DNA from: a virus
Length of the DNA: 63,203 nucleotides
Reading direction: 5' to 3' (one strand)
Virus record (IMG/VR): IMGVR_UViG_3300027969_000101
Location: 1-63,203 of that record
Position 1 is the stretch's first letter. The number at the start of each line of letters is the position of its first letter. This document shows positions 18,442-27,090 of this stretch, one piece after another. Under the pieces are notes generated by a model. It had not been told where the DNA came from. It ran no database searches and saw nothing but the letters and a program-made list of their open reading frames with translations. A program made the translations under genes and the position numbers.

Positions 18442-18877
18442 AGCTGATAGTGCAGGCAACCAAATCAATTACTATCGATTTGATGCACTTGCACACAGTC
18501 CGGCATACACTTTCTTTTTAAGAGAGTTAGCTAACCTTATAGATTCAGGATATGCACATCCTATTACCAGTTGGGAAGACCAAGATTGTGCGTGTATATA
18601 CGCAGAACATGACGGACAAATTATCGGTGCTATTGTATATAGTACACGTACTGTAAGCAAACAAGGATCTGTTTGGTTAGTAGTTGGTTCTGTTATTAAG
18701 CAATATCAAGGTCTAGGAATTTATAGAGTTCTTAGAACATTGCTTGAAGATATAGCTAGAGAACTAGGATGTTGGGGAGTTGCTAGTTATATACATGTTA
18801 AGAACCAATCTGCTTTAAAGATGGCGGAAGCATTAGGTGCCCGCCCAGTTTATTATTACATGGCTAAGAAAATATGA
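18416..18877 (+). CDS. GNAT-family N-acetyltransferase
   Basis: 153 residues. The acetyl-CoA binding signature is QYQGLGIYRVLRTLLEDIAR (Q-x-x-G-x-G, motif A), preceded by the strand SVWLVVGSVI and followed by VKNQSALKMAEALGARPV (motif B region). The substrate is unknown. It overlaps the PP-loop gene upstream and the oxygenase downstream by a few bases, so the three are made together. Confidence 0.8.
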   Translation: MQSQLLLTKADSAGNQINYYRFDALAHSPAYTFFLRELANLIDSGYAHPITSWEDQDCACIYAEHDGQIIGAIVYSTRTVSKQGSVWLVVGSVIKQYQGLGIYRVLRTLLEDIARELGCWGVASYIHVKNQSALKMAEALGARPVYYYMAKKI

Positions 18878-19560
18878 AAAACTATCATGTACTAAAAAAA
18901 CAATATCAAAGTGATATTGAATTATTAAACAATAAATTAGACGAAGTAATTAAAAAAAGAATATATCACTTTGCAAAATCTAATAGTGAATACACTAGCA
19001 ATCTAATTAGCATCTATCATCGATCACCTGAATACATAACTACTCCTTTGTTTACATGGGATACATTAAACGAGTTAGAAATTATACGAGATATTAGAAC
19101 GGCAGGTTTTGAAATACACCATGTAAATTTGTTTATTCAGTTAGCTGATAAACTAGCCGAGATGCATGTTGATGACGGAGCCGATCCTCGCCATGTGAGC
19201 ATTAATTTACCGTTGAGAGGCTGTAAAGGTAGTAACGTGCTCTGGATTAGGCCAGATCAATTTACGCCGGGCGTACTGGGAGTTAATGGGTTAGATGCAT
19301 CAATTACAAATTCTAAACCTAGGACAATTGGTTCTAAACCGTCAGATTTAAGCGTTCTTAGAGATAGCACTACCTGGGACATTGTAGATAGCGTGAGTGC
19401 AAATCAAGCTATAATTTTAAAAACAGACACATGGCACGCCGTTGATAACAGAGGCAACCTAGACCATCGATGTGTATTTGCTATCCGACTTGTAAAAAAT
19501 CCAGGGTTTGAAGAAACAATAAACAAATTACAACCAACCGATTATGAAACTAGTAGCTAA
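18874..19560 (+). CDS. 2OG-Fe(II) oxygenase-like protein
   Basis: 228 residues with MHVDDGADPRHVSINLPL (HxD ligands and following strand), ILKTDTWHAVDNRG (distal His) and RCVFAIRLVK (Arg). The N-terminal 60 residues are helical and specific to this protein. It starts at an ATGA overlap with the GNAT gene. Target unknown; co-translation with PP-loop and GNAT suggests one pathway. Confidence 0.72.
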   Translation: MKNYHVLKKQYQSDIELLNNKLDEVIKKRIYHFAKSNSEYTSNLISIYHRSPEYITTPLFTWDTLNELEIIRDIRTAGFEIHHVNLFIQLADKLAEMHVDDGADPRHVSINLPLRGCKGSNVLWIRPDQFTPGVLGVNGLDASITNSKPRTIGSKPSDLSVLRDSTTWDIVDSVSANQAIILKTDTWHAVDNRGNLDHRCVFAIRLVKNPGFEETINKLQPTDYETSS

Positions 19561-20281
19561 TCAACCATTTGTTAATCTAGATAATTTCTTAGACATCGAA
19601 GCGTTTGATGCGTTATCAACAGATATAAATTGGGCTATTGCAAAAAATCATAATGCCCTTGAAATATGCTTTGCTCAACAGACTACTTCGTTAGCACAAG
19701 TTGATAACTTTTATGAAATTGAAAAAGCTAAAATAGAAAATATTGCTCCGAATAAAAAAGCAGAAGATTTATTTATAAAACTAAAGGGGGCACCTACACT
19801 AGGGTATAGGTTTGTCCTAGCATACAGTCCAAATTTTTTTAAAAAACATAAAAAAGATGATATGATTTTTAATAAATTTGTCGACGATTTTAAATTTTTG
19901 TTTGACTGGATTGATAAACAAGGGATATTTTCAAGCTACGGAAGAGTTATGTTCTTCATAAGCGAGCCAAATACTGAAGGTACCATACACTCAGATTATC
20001 CAGAATGGGCTAGGAAAAACCCAGATGTTAAGGATATGTTTGTATGGATTACAGGGCCGGTTATGAAACAGATGTTTTTATGCGAGAGTTCAGAAGGAGA
20101 ACGGACATATTCAACTTCAAAAGCACTACTATTTGATAATACTAACTTCCACGGGTCCAGTAACCCAAATGACTGTATGGCTTGGGCACTAAGAATAGAC
20201 GGTATATTTTCAGAAGAATTTGCAAAAAAAGCAGGGATATACGAGCACTTTAAAACTGTAATTTCTAAAAATTCAGTATAG
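19544..20281 (+). CDS. 2OG-Fe(II) oxygenase-like protein
   Basis: 245 residues. GTIHSDYPEW (HxD), ALLFDNTNFHGSSNPNDCMAWALRID (distal His, Arg) and a predicted beta-sandwich between them fit the dioxygenase fold. It overlaps the previous oxygenase gene by 17 bases. Sequence between the motifs is diverged, so metal binding should be treated as probable, not certain. Confidence 0.62.
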   Translation: MKLVANQPFVNLDNFLDIEAFDALSTDINWAIAKNHNALEICFAQQTTSLAQVDNFYEIEKAKIENIAPNKKAEDLFIKLKGAPTLGYRFVLAYSPNFFKKHKKDDMIFNKFVDDFKFLFDWIDKQGIFSSYGRVMFFISEPNTEGTIHSDYPEWARKNPDVKDMFVWITGPVMKQMFLCESSEGERTYSTSKALLFDNTNFHGSSNPNDCMAWALRIDGIFSEEFAKKAGIYEHFKTVISKNSV

Positions 20282-20356
20282 ATAGCGTTAAATTTTGTTT
20301 TGTCTATTTTAATAAATACTATGTAAAGATATCCAAAACTACGGAGATATAGAGTC

Positions 20357-21577
20357 ATGGCTTTAAAATTTAGAAGAGGCAGTAATGCATCGAGACAGAC
20401 AATAACGCCTGCTGAAGGCGAACTATTATATGTAACCAATCATGTGGCACAAGCAGTTAGTCCGCTATGGGTTGGGGACGGATCTACTGCCGGGGGTAAG
20501 GCGGTGCAAACTGTAGTTAGCATCAATTCACAAACTGGAGCTGTTGTACTTACAACTGACAATGTTACTGAAGGCGCAACTAACAAATATTATCTTGCTG
20601 AACGAGCACAAGACGATGTTGCGGCGGCATTGGTTAACGGAGTTCATACTGGAATTACCTTTACCTACAATGATAGCAATAACAGGATAGATGCGGCAGT
20701 TAATTTAAATTTAAATGCATTGACCGATGTAATTGTTAATAGCCCAGCGTCGAGCCAAGTGCTAAAATATAACGGATCAAATTGGGTAAATTCTGCTAAT
20801 ACCGAAGTAACTCCGCAACTGGCAATAGGCAATGAAGGCTTCCACTATGTTCCTTTTTTACCAAATAACAATGCTAGCTCTGTTCTAAAGACACACCAAG
20901 TATTGTATACCCCAGCTACATTAACTCTTTCAGCACCAGTACTCAGCGCCCCAAGTATTATAGGATCAACACTTGGTGTACCGAACATCACAACTAGTAA
21001 AATTACAGCACCTGGTTTGATAACATTGTATAATACTGCAAATACTTCAGCGGAGGGTTTTAAATTAATAAATTTTGGTGATAACACAAATGACGGGCGG
21101 GTTGGTATTGTTACTAGTACATTTACTACTACCAGTGTGTTCCAAATATCACAAGCACACAACACACCTGATGCCGTTAATGCAACTTTCTTTAGAGCCA
21201 GGAGTTCATCTGTTTCCCCATCTGCAGTACAAGCAAACGATGACATTATTGACATAGCATTTGCTGGCTTTGATGGTACTTCTTATCAAACAAAGGCCGC
21301 CATTAGTGCCACTGTTGATGGTGTAGTATCGACTGGGGTTGTTCCTACAAAAATAACTATATCTACTTCGGGAACAGTAGGAACACCTGTTGTAGCACTA
21401 ACTGTAGATTCTAAACAGCAAGTTTCTTTTACAAGTGCAATGCGATTAGCGGTATATGCCGATAATACAGCTAGGGATACAGCCATTACATCACCTGCGG
21501 CAGGTATGATGATATTTAATACCACCAGTACCAAGTTCCAAGGTTACACTGGCTCTGTTTGGGTTGATCTCAATTAA
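20357..21577 (+). CDS. tail-fibre-like structural protein
   Basis: 406 residues. The start MALKFRRGSNASRQTITPAEGELLYVTN...PLWVGDGSTAGG is the small beta domain at the N-terminus of many phage fibre proteins. The C-terminus RDTAITSPAAGMMIFNTTSTKFQGYTGSVWVDLN is the equally typical end repeat. The middle is beta-rich and low in charge. It probably contributes to host recognition or virion decoration. It has a GGAG ribosome binding site and sits as a lone structural gene in a metabolic island. Confidence 0.8.
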   Translation: MALKFRRGSNASRQTITPAEGELLYVTNHVAQAVSPLWVGDGSTAGGKAVQTVVSINSQTGAVVLTTDNVTEGATNKYYLAERAQDDVAAALVNGVHTGITFTYNDSNNRIDAAVNLNLNALTDVIVNSPASSQVLKYNGSNWVNSANTEVTPQLAIGNEGFHYVPFLPNNNASSVLKTHQVLYTPATLTLSAPVLSAPSIIGSTLGVPNITTSKITAPGLITLYNTANTSAEGFKLINFGDNTNDGRVGIVTSTFTTTSVFQISQAHNTPDAVNATFFRARSSSVSPSAVQANDDIIDIAFAGFDGTSYQTKAAISATVDGVVSTGVVPTKITISTSGTVGTPVVALTVDSKQQVSFTSAMRLAVYADNTARDTAITSPAAGMMIFNTTSTKFQGYTGSVWVDLN

Positions 21578-21587
21578 TATCCGACAG

Positions 21588-22259
21588 TTAAATAATTTTT
21601 GCTAACTCAACAGCTGACAATTTTACAGGTTCGGGAAAGGGTCTTGGGTCGCTAAACCCTATTACGGTTTCTTCTTTTATTACAGGATTGCGCCCTATAT
21701 TATTATCAGCTAAACCGATAGATAAAAATATAACTGGCCATTCGTGTTCATCAATATTTAAAATAGACTTAGCAGTTGATTCTATAAAACAAGCTGTAAA
21801 TGCAGTACTGTACCCAAGAGATTCGGCTTGCATCATGGAAAAACTTGCAGCCACCATAATATCTTTTTCAGCTCTAGAACGTATAGTATATCGAGTCTTA
21901 GCATCGAGCAAACTTGTATTAGTATTCATATGCTGTTCTCGAACTGAAGTATTATTTGATTCTAAACCCAAATCATAGTTATCTAAGATAGGAACTCCAA
22001 TCCATGCTAAGACTAAAGGTGCTTTAGCTGTTAGCAAGTGCTTATGAACAGGTGTGTTGATAAAACTGTTTAGGAATAATTGATTCTTTAATTCAACAGC
22101 TGAATTACTTTGAGTTAGTGCTACTACTCTCCAAGGATACGCTCTTTGTTTACTAGGAGCAGAACAGCCTGCGGCTAGTATTGTATCAATATCTTCTTGA
22201 GGTATTGCATTGTCTGTAAATGCACGTTGAGTTTTTCGATTTAGAAATATGTTCAGCAT
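21588..22259 (-). CDS. nitroreductase-family FMN protein
   Basis: 223 residues. The N-terminus RKTQRAFTDNAIPQEDIDTILAAGCSAPSKQRAYPWRVVAL is the standard nitroreductase FMN-binding start (R-x-x-R, then IP-x-ED-x-x-IL-xx-G--APS). MVAASFSMMQAESLGYSTAF matches the later helix. Such enzymes reduce nitro compounds, quinones or flavin, or act in tailoring reactions. On the minus strand, preceded by tandem TATAAATA motifs. Confidence 0.82.
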   Translation of the reverse strand: MLNIFLNRKTQRAFTDNAIPQEDIDTILAAGCSAPSKQRAYPWRVVALTQSNSAVELKNQLFLNSFINTPVHKHLLTAKAPLVLAWIGVPILDNYDLGLESNNTSVREQHMNTNTSLLDAKTRYTIRSRAEKDIMVAASFSMMQAESLGYSTAFTACFIESTAKSILNIDEHEWPVIFLSIGLADNNIGRNPVIKEETVIGFSDPRPFPEPVKLSAVELAKII

Positions 22260-22263
22260 CTTG

Positions 22264-22288
22264 TATTTATATAGTGTATTTATTTATA
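22264..22288 (-). promoter_or_regulatory. tandem late-type promoters for the nitroreductase gene
   Basis: Two TATAAATA motifs on the minus strand (22288-22281 and 22271-22264); the nearer one ends 4 nt before the ATG. Confidence 0.6.
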
Positions 22289-22303
22289 TAGTGTAAATAT
22301 AGC

Positions 22304-22810
22304 ATGAATGCGCTATTATTTTACTGGAAATACATTGACCTAGACTTAACCGAAGTCAACAGAATTAAAGAAGATTATCTAAAACATCTCCCTAGTAATT
22401 TTCATTTCTTTCAAGAAGTCAACATAGCAAACAGAACCTTTATGGGGATGGAAATTCTAAGATCTGTGTTAATACAGGTAGAGCCGAATGCCGTAGGACG
22501 AATACATACAGACTTTAGACCGAATAAAAACTTTGGTGATCAACTGGCGATACAGATTCCTTTAGAAAATTGCGAACACAGCATAACTGAATTATGGTCC
22601 AGTGATTACAAACCGCCAGTACAGTATACCCATAATGGTCAGCCTTACAATTATTTCGATAAATCTAGATGCGTTAAGGTCTCTGAATTTACACTTACAC
22701 AACCTGTGATATGGCGTACTGATGTTCCACATAGTGTGAGCAATTCCAGTGATAAATCTAGGCTAGCAATAAGTTTAAGATTTAAAAAAGACCCGTGGGA
22801 TCTTATTTAA
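22304..22810 (+). CDS. 2OG-Fe(II) oxygenase-like protein (168 aa)
   Basis: GRIHTDFRP (HxD), LAIQIPLENC (strand), PVIWRTDVPHSVSNSSD (distal His) and RLAISLRFK (Arg) outline a minimal dioxygenase core. TGTAAATA ends 4 nt before ATG 22304 and no Shine-Dalgarno is seen, so the mRNA may be leaderless. Confidence 0.72.
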   Translation: MNALLFYWKYIDLDLTEVNRIKEDYLKHLPSNFHFFQEVNIANRTFMGMEILRSVLIQVEPNAVGRIHTDFRPNKNFGDQLAIQIPLENCEHSITELWSSDYKPPVQYTHNGQPYNYFDKSRCVKVSEFTLTQPVIWRTDVPHSVSNSSDKSRLAISLRFKKDPWDLI

Positions 22811-23505
22811 TGGGTATGTTGTAAATTAGCAATTACTTTTGAAACATTCTCAGTAGTAAACGGAATGTTCAAAATTAAGTGTTGACTATTATCAACCCAA
22901 CTTATAGTACGGTGCGTCATGCGTGTATTGACATAGTACACTTGACCCATTTGTATATTCATTTTCCTATCGTCCATTAGCCAGTCGTATTGTAATGGCC
23001 CGCAGTTGTGTAAAAATACAATTAGTCTAAAACATTCACGAGGCATACTAGGATGATCGCGATGCGGAACAAAGTATCCTCCTGTATTACTCTGCACAAT
23101 AAATGTTCGGCCTAGAGGTTGCCATTGTTCAAGGAATGGATGTAGGCTAGAGCAAGCACGATACACATCGGTAGGTTGATCAAACTCAAGTTCACTTAAT
23201 CTTCGGCCAGCGGCATAACTAGCTTCAGCAAGACTAGGAACATCTTTGTGCGATTTTCCAGGCAAGTTTGTAAGCGTCAATGCTCGACGATTGTTGGGCC
23301 TGTCAGTTCGCGGAAGATAATCAACCCAGTCATTGTCAAATTGTTTTATTTCTTGTGAGTATTGTTCAAGGTTGATTTGAATATTTAAAGGTTCAAACGG
23401 TCCAAGGTTAAGCAAAGCTAGTTCGTTAGCTAGCGTTTCTTGACTAATCAAATTTGGATCGTAGTATGCGGCACGGCCGCTAACTCCTGGGGGTATCTGC
23501 GTCAT
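22807..23505 (-). CDS. 2OG-Fe(II) oxygenase, Asp/Asn-hydroxylase-like
   Basis: 232 residues. GGYFVPHRDHPSMPRECFRLIVFL contains an HRD ligand motif of the aspartyl/asparaginyl beta-hydroxylase type, followed by GQVYYVNTRMTHRTISW with the distal His. It converges with the gene at 22304 (4-base overlap of ends). TATAAATA stands 5 nt upstream of the start codon. Confidence 0.7.
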   Translation of the reverse strand: MTQIPPGVSGRAAYYDPNLISQETLANELALLNLGPFEPLNIQINLEQYSQEIKQFDNDWVDYLPRTDRPNNRRALTLTNLPGKSHKDVPSLAEASYAAGRRLSELEFDQPTDVYRACSSLHPFLEQWQPLGRTFIVQSNTGGYFVPHRDHPSMPRECFRLIVFLHNCGPLQYDWLMDDRKMNIQMGQVYYVNTRMTHRTISWVDNSQHLILNIPFTTENVSKVIANLQHTH

Positions 23506-23510
23506 GGAAA

Positions 23511-23518
23511 TATTTATA
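23511..23518 (-). promoter_or_regulatory. late-type promoter TATAAATA
   Basis: Minus-strand TATAAATA ending 5 nt before the start codon of the gene at 22807-23505. Confidence 0.55.
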
Positions 23519-23548
23519 CAAGCGGGTAATCGTCATAAATATTTCATA

Positions 23549-24169
23549 ATGAAATACTATCGTCAAGTTAACCTTCCGCCAATCCCTACCGAATTATTGT
23601 GGTTTCGATCTTCCATAGATCCAAGCCAGGTGATGACGGTTGATGATATTGGATATGGATATAACCACAAAAAAGGCAATCGCGATCTTGTTTCATGTAG
23701 GTATGTTCGTGCAAGGATTAAAGATTACAAACCATTAATGGATTGGCTTAATCAAACTATTCCATATTTGGACCCGTCGTTAATAGTAATAGCTCAGCTA
23801 CAAGAATCAAAAGAAAATATGCCTAGCACCCATATTGTACATTCTGATATAGGCAGAGAGTTTGCCTTAAATTACATAATAGATACAGGCGGCGATGCGA
23901 TTACCAGCTGGTACCAAGAAAACGGCAAACAGATTTTTCGTACAAAAATTCAAGGAGGCAAGCAATCCGACAGTGGATTTGTTGACTATAATAATTTGGA
24001 ACTGTTAGAATCAGCAGTACTTGAAAAAAACAAGTGGTATTTAATATCGACTAATGTGTTGCACGATGTAGATAATATCATTGGATCTCGAAAAAGTATC
24101 AGTATAGGAATATTCAAGACCAACACAGAACTACTAAATTTTCTAGGAATAACAAATGACACAGAATAA
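23549..24169 (+). CDS. 2OG-Fe(II) oxygenase-like protein
   Basis: 206 residues from ATG 23549; the frame is open from 23504, but that ATG overlaps the divergent gene's start and promoter. IVHSDIGREFALNYII (HxD), NVLHDVDN (distal His) and RKSISIGIFK (Arg) support the fold. CATAAATA lies 7 nt before the ATG. It overlaps the SDR gene by 14 bases. Confidence 0.65.
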   Translation: MKYYRQVNLPPIPTELLWFRSSIDPSQVMTVDDIGYGYNHKKGNRDLVSCRYVRARIKDYKPLMDWLNQTIPYLDPSLIVIAQLQESKENMPSTHIVHSDIGREFALNYIIDTGGDAITSWYQENGKQIFRTKIQGGKQSDSGFVDYNNLELLESAVLEKNKWYLISTNVLHDVDNIIGSRKSISIGIFKTNTELLNFLGITNDTE

Positions 24170-24905
24170 AGTTGCGGTAATTACCGGTGGGTCGGGCCAA
24201 CTCGGATCTGCAATATCTTATGCCCTTGCACATCGCGGAGTTCAAATTGTATCCCTTGTTAGAAAAAATTTAACTATCGCACAGTCTATGTTAGATCAGT
24301 TGCCAAACTCAGAATTAGGACACATTGCGATACTGGCATCGGTCACTGATTCTGGATCTTTAAAAGAAGCCGCTGCACTAGTAAATTTAAAAATTGGAAG
24401 GTGTGATATTCTTATAAACAATGCTGGCAGAAATGCTCCAAGACCTGCAACTTTAGAAGGGTTAACAGATGATATGATTGATGATATCATTGATACGAAT
24501 ATTAAAGGAACAATCTTAACCACAAGAGAATTTTTAAATTTATTAAAAAAATCAAACGATTCAGTCATTATTAATATTTCTTCTGCATCAGGGAATAGGC
24601 CTTCAAGAGCTAATCCGTTGTATGCAGCATCAAAGGGTGCGGTCGACGTATTAACAAAGGCGTTGGCCAATTTCCTTGCTCCGGAAATAAGAGTAATTGC
24701 CGTTGCTCCAGCATGGTTGCCACTTCCTGTTTCCGGTATAACTCAAAAACGTACTCCTGAACAAGAAGAATTTGTTAAAAAAACTATACCTCTACAAAAA
24801 ATTTCAACAGCACAGGATGTAGCAGAGGTCGTAGAAACTATTGTTTTTGGAATGAAACAACTGACTGGGTGTGTTATACCAGTGGACGGCGGAGTCACTA
24901 TATGA
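24156..24905 (+). CDS. short-chain dehydrogenase/reductase
   Basis: 249 residues with the classical SDR pattern: TGGSGQLGSAI (NAD(P) binding), NNAG (residues about 88-91), catalytic Ser in INISSASG, YAASKGA (Tyr-x-x-x-Lys), and a C-terminal VIPVDGG. This places it in the FabG-like subgroup acting on 3-oxo or hydroxy compounds. It is translationally coupled to the next gene (ATGA). Confidence 0.88.
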   Translation: MTQNKVAVITGGSGQLGSAISYALAHRGVQIVSLVRKNLTIAQSMLDQLPNSELGHIAILASVTDSGSLKEAAALVNLKIGRCDILINNAGRNAPRPATLEGLTDDMIDDIIDTNIKGTILTTREFLNLLKKSNDSVIINISSASGNRPSRANPLYAASKGAVDVLTKALANFLAPEIRVIAVAPAWLPLPVSGITQKRTPEQEEFVKKTIPLQKISTAQDVAEVVETIVFGMKQLTGCVIPVDGGVTI

Positions 24906-25780
24906 GCACAATTATAACTTGTGCTATTACAGGAGCAGTTACTTCTAGAGAACAAACACCTTATCTGCCTGTTAGTCCCGAAGAAATAGCTGTATCGAGT
25001 CTAGAAGCGGCCGAGGCAGGAGCTTCCGTAGTCCATATTCATGTTAGGGATCCTAAAACATCATTACCATCGATGGATGTTGAATACTATAGAGATACCG
25101 TAGATAGAATTAAAAAAGAAAACAATAGAGTGATAATCAATCTTACAACTGGGCCGGGAGCATACTATCTACCTAGTATGACTAATCTTGCACAGGGTGC
25201 TCCTTCATCTTTATTACTAATGCCAGATAAGCGTGTAGAACATGTAGAGTTAATACGTCCGGACATTTGTTCAATAGATTTTAATACTATGCATCAAGCC
25301 GGTGATGGTATAAGAATAAATCATAGACGAATAACTAGAGAAATGGTAAAACGTGTACAAGCAGTTGGATGTAAACCAGAATTAGAAATTTTTGATAGCG
25401 GAGACTTCCATATTGCACAAGAGTTTGTAGCAGATGGTACTATTGAAAGCCCGCCACTATGGCAGTTTGCTATGGGTATCAAATACGGTTGGTCAGCTAG
25501 TCCAGAAACACTAGACTATGCTCGTAGGCAATTACCTGCAGGAGCAGTTTGGTCAGCATTTGGTATAGGACGGATGGAAATGCCTCTAGTAGCACAAAGT
25601 TGGTTATATGGCGGTCATGTTCGTGTAGGATTAGAAGATAACATATATCTTGAAAAAGGAGTCCTAGCAAAAACAAATGCCGAACTTGTAGCTAAAGCAG
25701 TGAGAATAATAAAAGATCTCGGGGGGCAGGTGGCCGACTGCCAAGAGTCTAGACAAATACTTAATTTATATCAAAGATAA
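24902..25780 (+). CDS. BKACE-family (DUF849) beta-keto acid cleavage enzyme
   Basis: 292 residues from ATG 24902, which overlaps the SDR stop. Family landmarks: ITCAITGAVTSREQTPYLPVSPEEIA, GASVVHIHVRDP (HxH zinc ligands), NLTTGPG, and KPELEIFDSG. BKACE enzymes condense a beta-keto acid with acetyl-CoA and release acetoacetate and a new CoA ester; the true substrate differs among members. With the SDR it could form a short beta-keto acid route. Confidence 0.85.
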   Translation: MSTIITCAITGAVTSREQTPYLPVSPEEIAVSSLEAAEAGASVVHIHVRDPKTSLPSMDVEYYRDTVDRIKKENNRVIINLTTGPGAYYLPSMTNLAQGAPSSLLLMPDKRVEHVELIRPDICSIDFNTMHQAGDGIRINHRRITREMVKRVQAVGCKPELEIFDSGDFHIAQEFVADGTIESPPLWQFAMGIKYGWSASPETLDYARRQLPAGAVWSAFGIGRMEMPLVAQSWLYGGHVRVGLEDNIYLEKGVLAKTNAELVAKAVRIIKDLGGQVADCQESRQILNLYQR

Positions 25781-25806
25781 AAAAAGGGTCCTTAGGACCC
25801 TTTTTA
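25781..25806. terminator. bidirectional terminator between convergent genes
   Basis: AAAAAGGGTCC-TTA-GGACCCTTTTT, symmetric. Confidence 0.88.
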
Positions 25807-25819
25807 ATTAATCAAAAAA

Positions 25820-26764
25820 TTATTTTGATTGGATTTTGCTTACTAAGCCTGGTGTAAAATAATTTTCAAACTTAGTGTAAACTACTTCAGTTGCTTTGGC
25901 AAAACGAGCTTGTTCAACTTCGCTCATTTTAATAACTTCAATGCCATCAGCTTCTGCACGAGCTTGTACCAATGCAATGTCTGCAATGCTTAAAGTACGC
26001 TCAAAACGTGCGGCAGCTTTTGCGCTTTCAGAAACAATATCTTGTAAGTCGCTGTCTAATGAATTCCAGAAGTCAGTACCAATCAAAATAGTTGTTAAGA
26101 ACAAGCTGTGTTCTGTATGGTTAATAACTTTAGAAACTTTGTTATGTCCTAGTGCATATACACGTGGGTATGTGCTTTCACCAACTGTCACATTAGCAGA
26201 ACCTAAGTTCTCTGATAGTTCTTCAAGTTCCATCGGAACAACATCTGCACCTAATGTACGGAATGTTTCAATAGCAACTGGGCTATGGCTTGTACGTACT
26301 TTCATGCCACGTAGGTCTTCAATCTTAGCAACTGTCTCGTTACCTGGAATAATACGGAAGCCACCTGAGTATGTAAATGCTAGGCCTTTAACTTTACGAT
26401 TTTCTTGTAAGCTGTCTAACAACTGTTTGCCAACTTCGCCTTCGAATACACGGCTTGCGTGATCGTGACTCTTAAACAAGAATGGTAAATCTAACGCAAA
26501 GAAGTCTTTGTTAAGTTTACCTAATGTAATTGTGTAGGTCTGTGACATTTCGATATCACCAGCGTCTAGTAAGTCAACAAGATCATGCTTACCTACAACA
26601 ACGCCATTGTTATACTTTTCAGCGTATTCACTCATAGTCATAACTTCAATTTCAAGTTGACCAGGTGCTCTAGTGTTTACTTCTTCAGCAAATACTTTGG
26701 CAGCACGGATAAACAACTCGATCGGTTCATGTGCTAGAACCCATTTTACGTGTTTTTTGCTCAT
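25820..26764 (-). CDS. TRAP-transporter solute-binding protein (DctP family), no signal peptide
   Basis: 314 residues. WVLAHEPIELFIRAAKVFAEEVNTRAPGQLEIEVM, GFRIIPGNETVAKIEDLRGMKVRTSHSPVAIETFRTLGADVVPM and LSENLGSANVTVGES follow the DctP fold and its ligand-binding Arg region. These proteins normally bind organic acids in the periplasm, but this one starts MSKKHVKWVLAHEP with no hydrophobic signal sequence. ATG 26764 has GGAG upstream; the extension to 26806 does not add a signal either. Confidence 0.82.
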   Translation of the reverse strand: MSKKHVKWVLAHEPIELFIRAAKVFAEEVNTRAPGQLEIEVMTMSEYAEKYNNGVVVGKHDLVDLLDAGDIEMSQTYTITLGKLNKDFFALDLPFLFKSHDHASRVFEGEVGKQLLDSLQENRKVKGLAFTYSGGFRIIPGNETVAKIEDLRGMKVRTSHSPVAIETFRTLGADVVPMELEELSENLGSANVTVGESTYPRVYALGHNKVSKVINHTEHSLFLTTILIGTDFWNSLDSDLQDIVSESAKAAARFERTLSIADIALVQARAEADGIEVIKMSEVEQARFAKATEVVYTKFENYFTPGLVSKIQSK

Positions 26765-26819
26765 TGTTAATTCTCCAATATTTAACGTTAAATTTGTGTA
26801 GGTCATGACTCCTACACGT

Positions 26820-27080
26820 TTATTTATCGTTTTGGGTTTCAGAGGAGTTATCTGCTACTTTCTTACCCCAATCTGTTGCATTCCAACCGCGCTCATGGAA
26901 GAAGTAAAGTATGCTGTTTACTACAAGAGCAAAGCTAACAACACCTAATCCGACCATCCAGCTACCGCTTGCTAACCAGCCACCAACAAAGTTAGTAATA
27001 GTTACTAGAATACGCCAAGTAATAACTTTAGCTACTGAGCGTGGAATCCGTTCTTGAAATTTAGTTTTAAAGTTTAACAT
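26820..27080 (-). CDS. DUF2061-type small membrane protein
   Basis: 86 residues. RSVAKVITWRILVTITNFVGGWL and the second hydrophobic helix ending NSILYFFHERGWN are characteristic of DUF2061 proteins (two membrane helices, conserved HERxW). The function is unknown; it lies upstream of the DctP gene in the same direction. Confidence 0.75.
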   Translation of the reverse strand: MLNFKTKFQERIPRSVAKVITWRILVTITNFVGGWLASGSWMVGLGVVSFALVVNSILYFFHERGWNATDWGKKVADNSSETQNDK

Positions 27081-27090
27081 TTTTTTCCTG

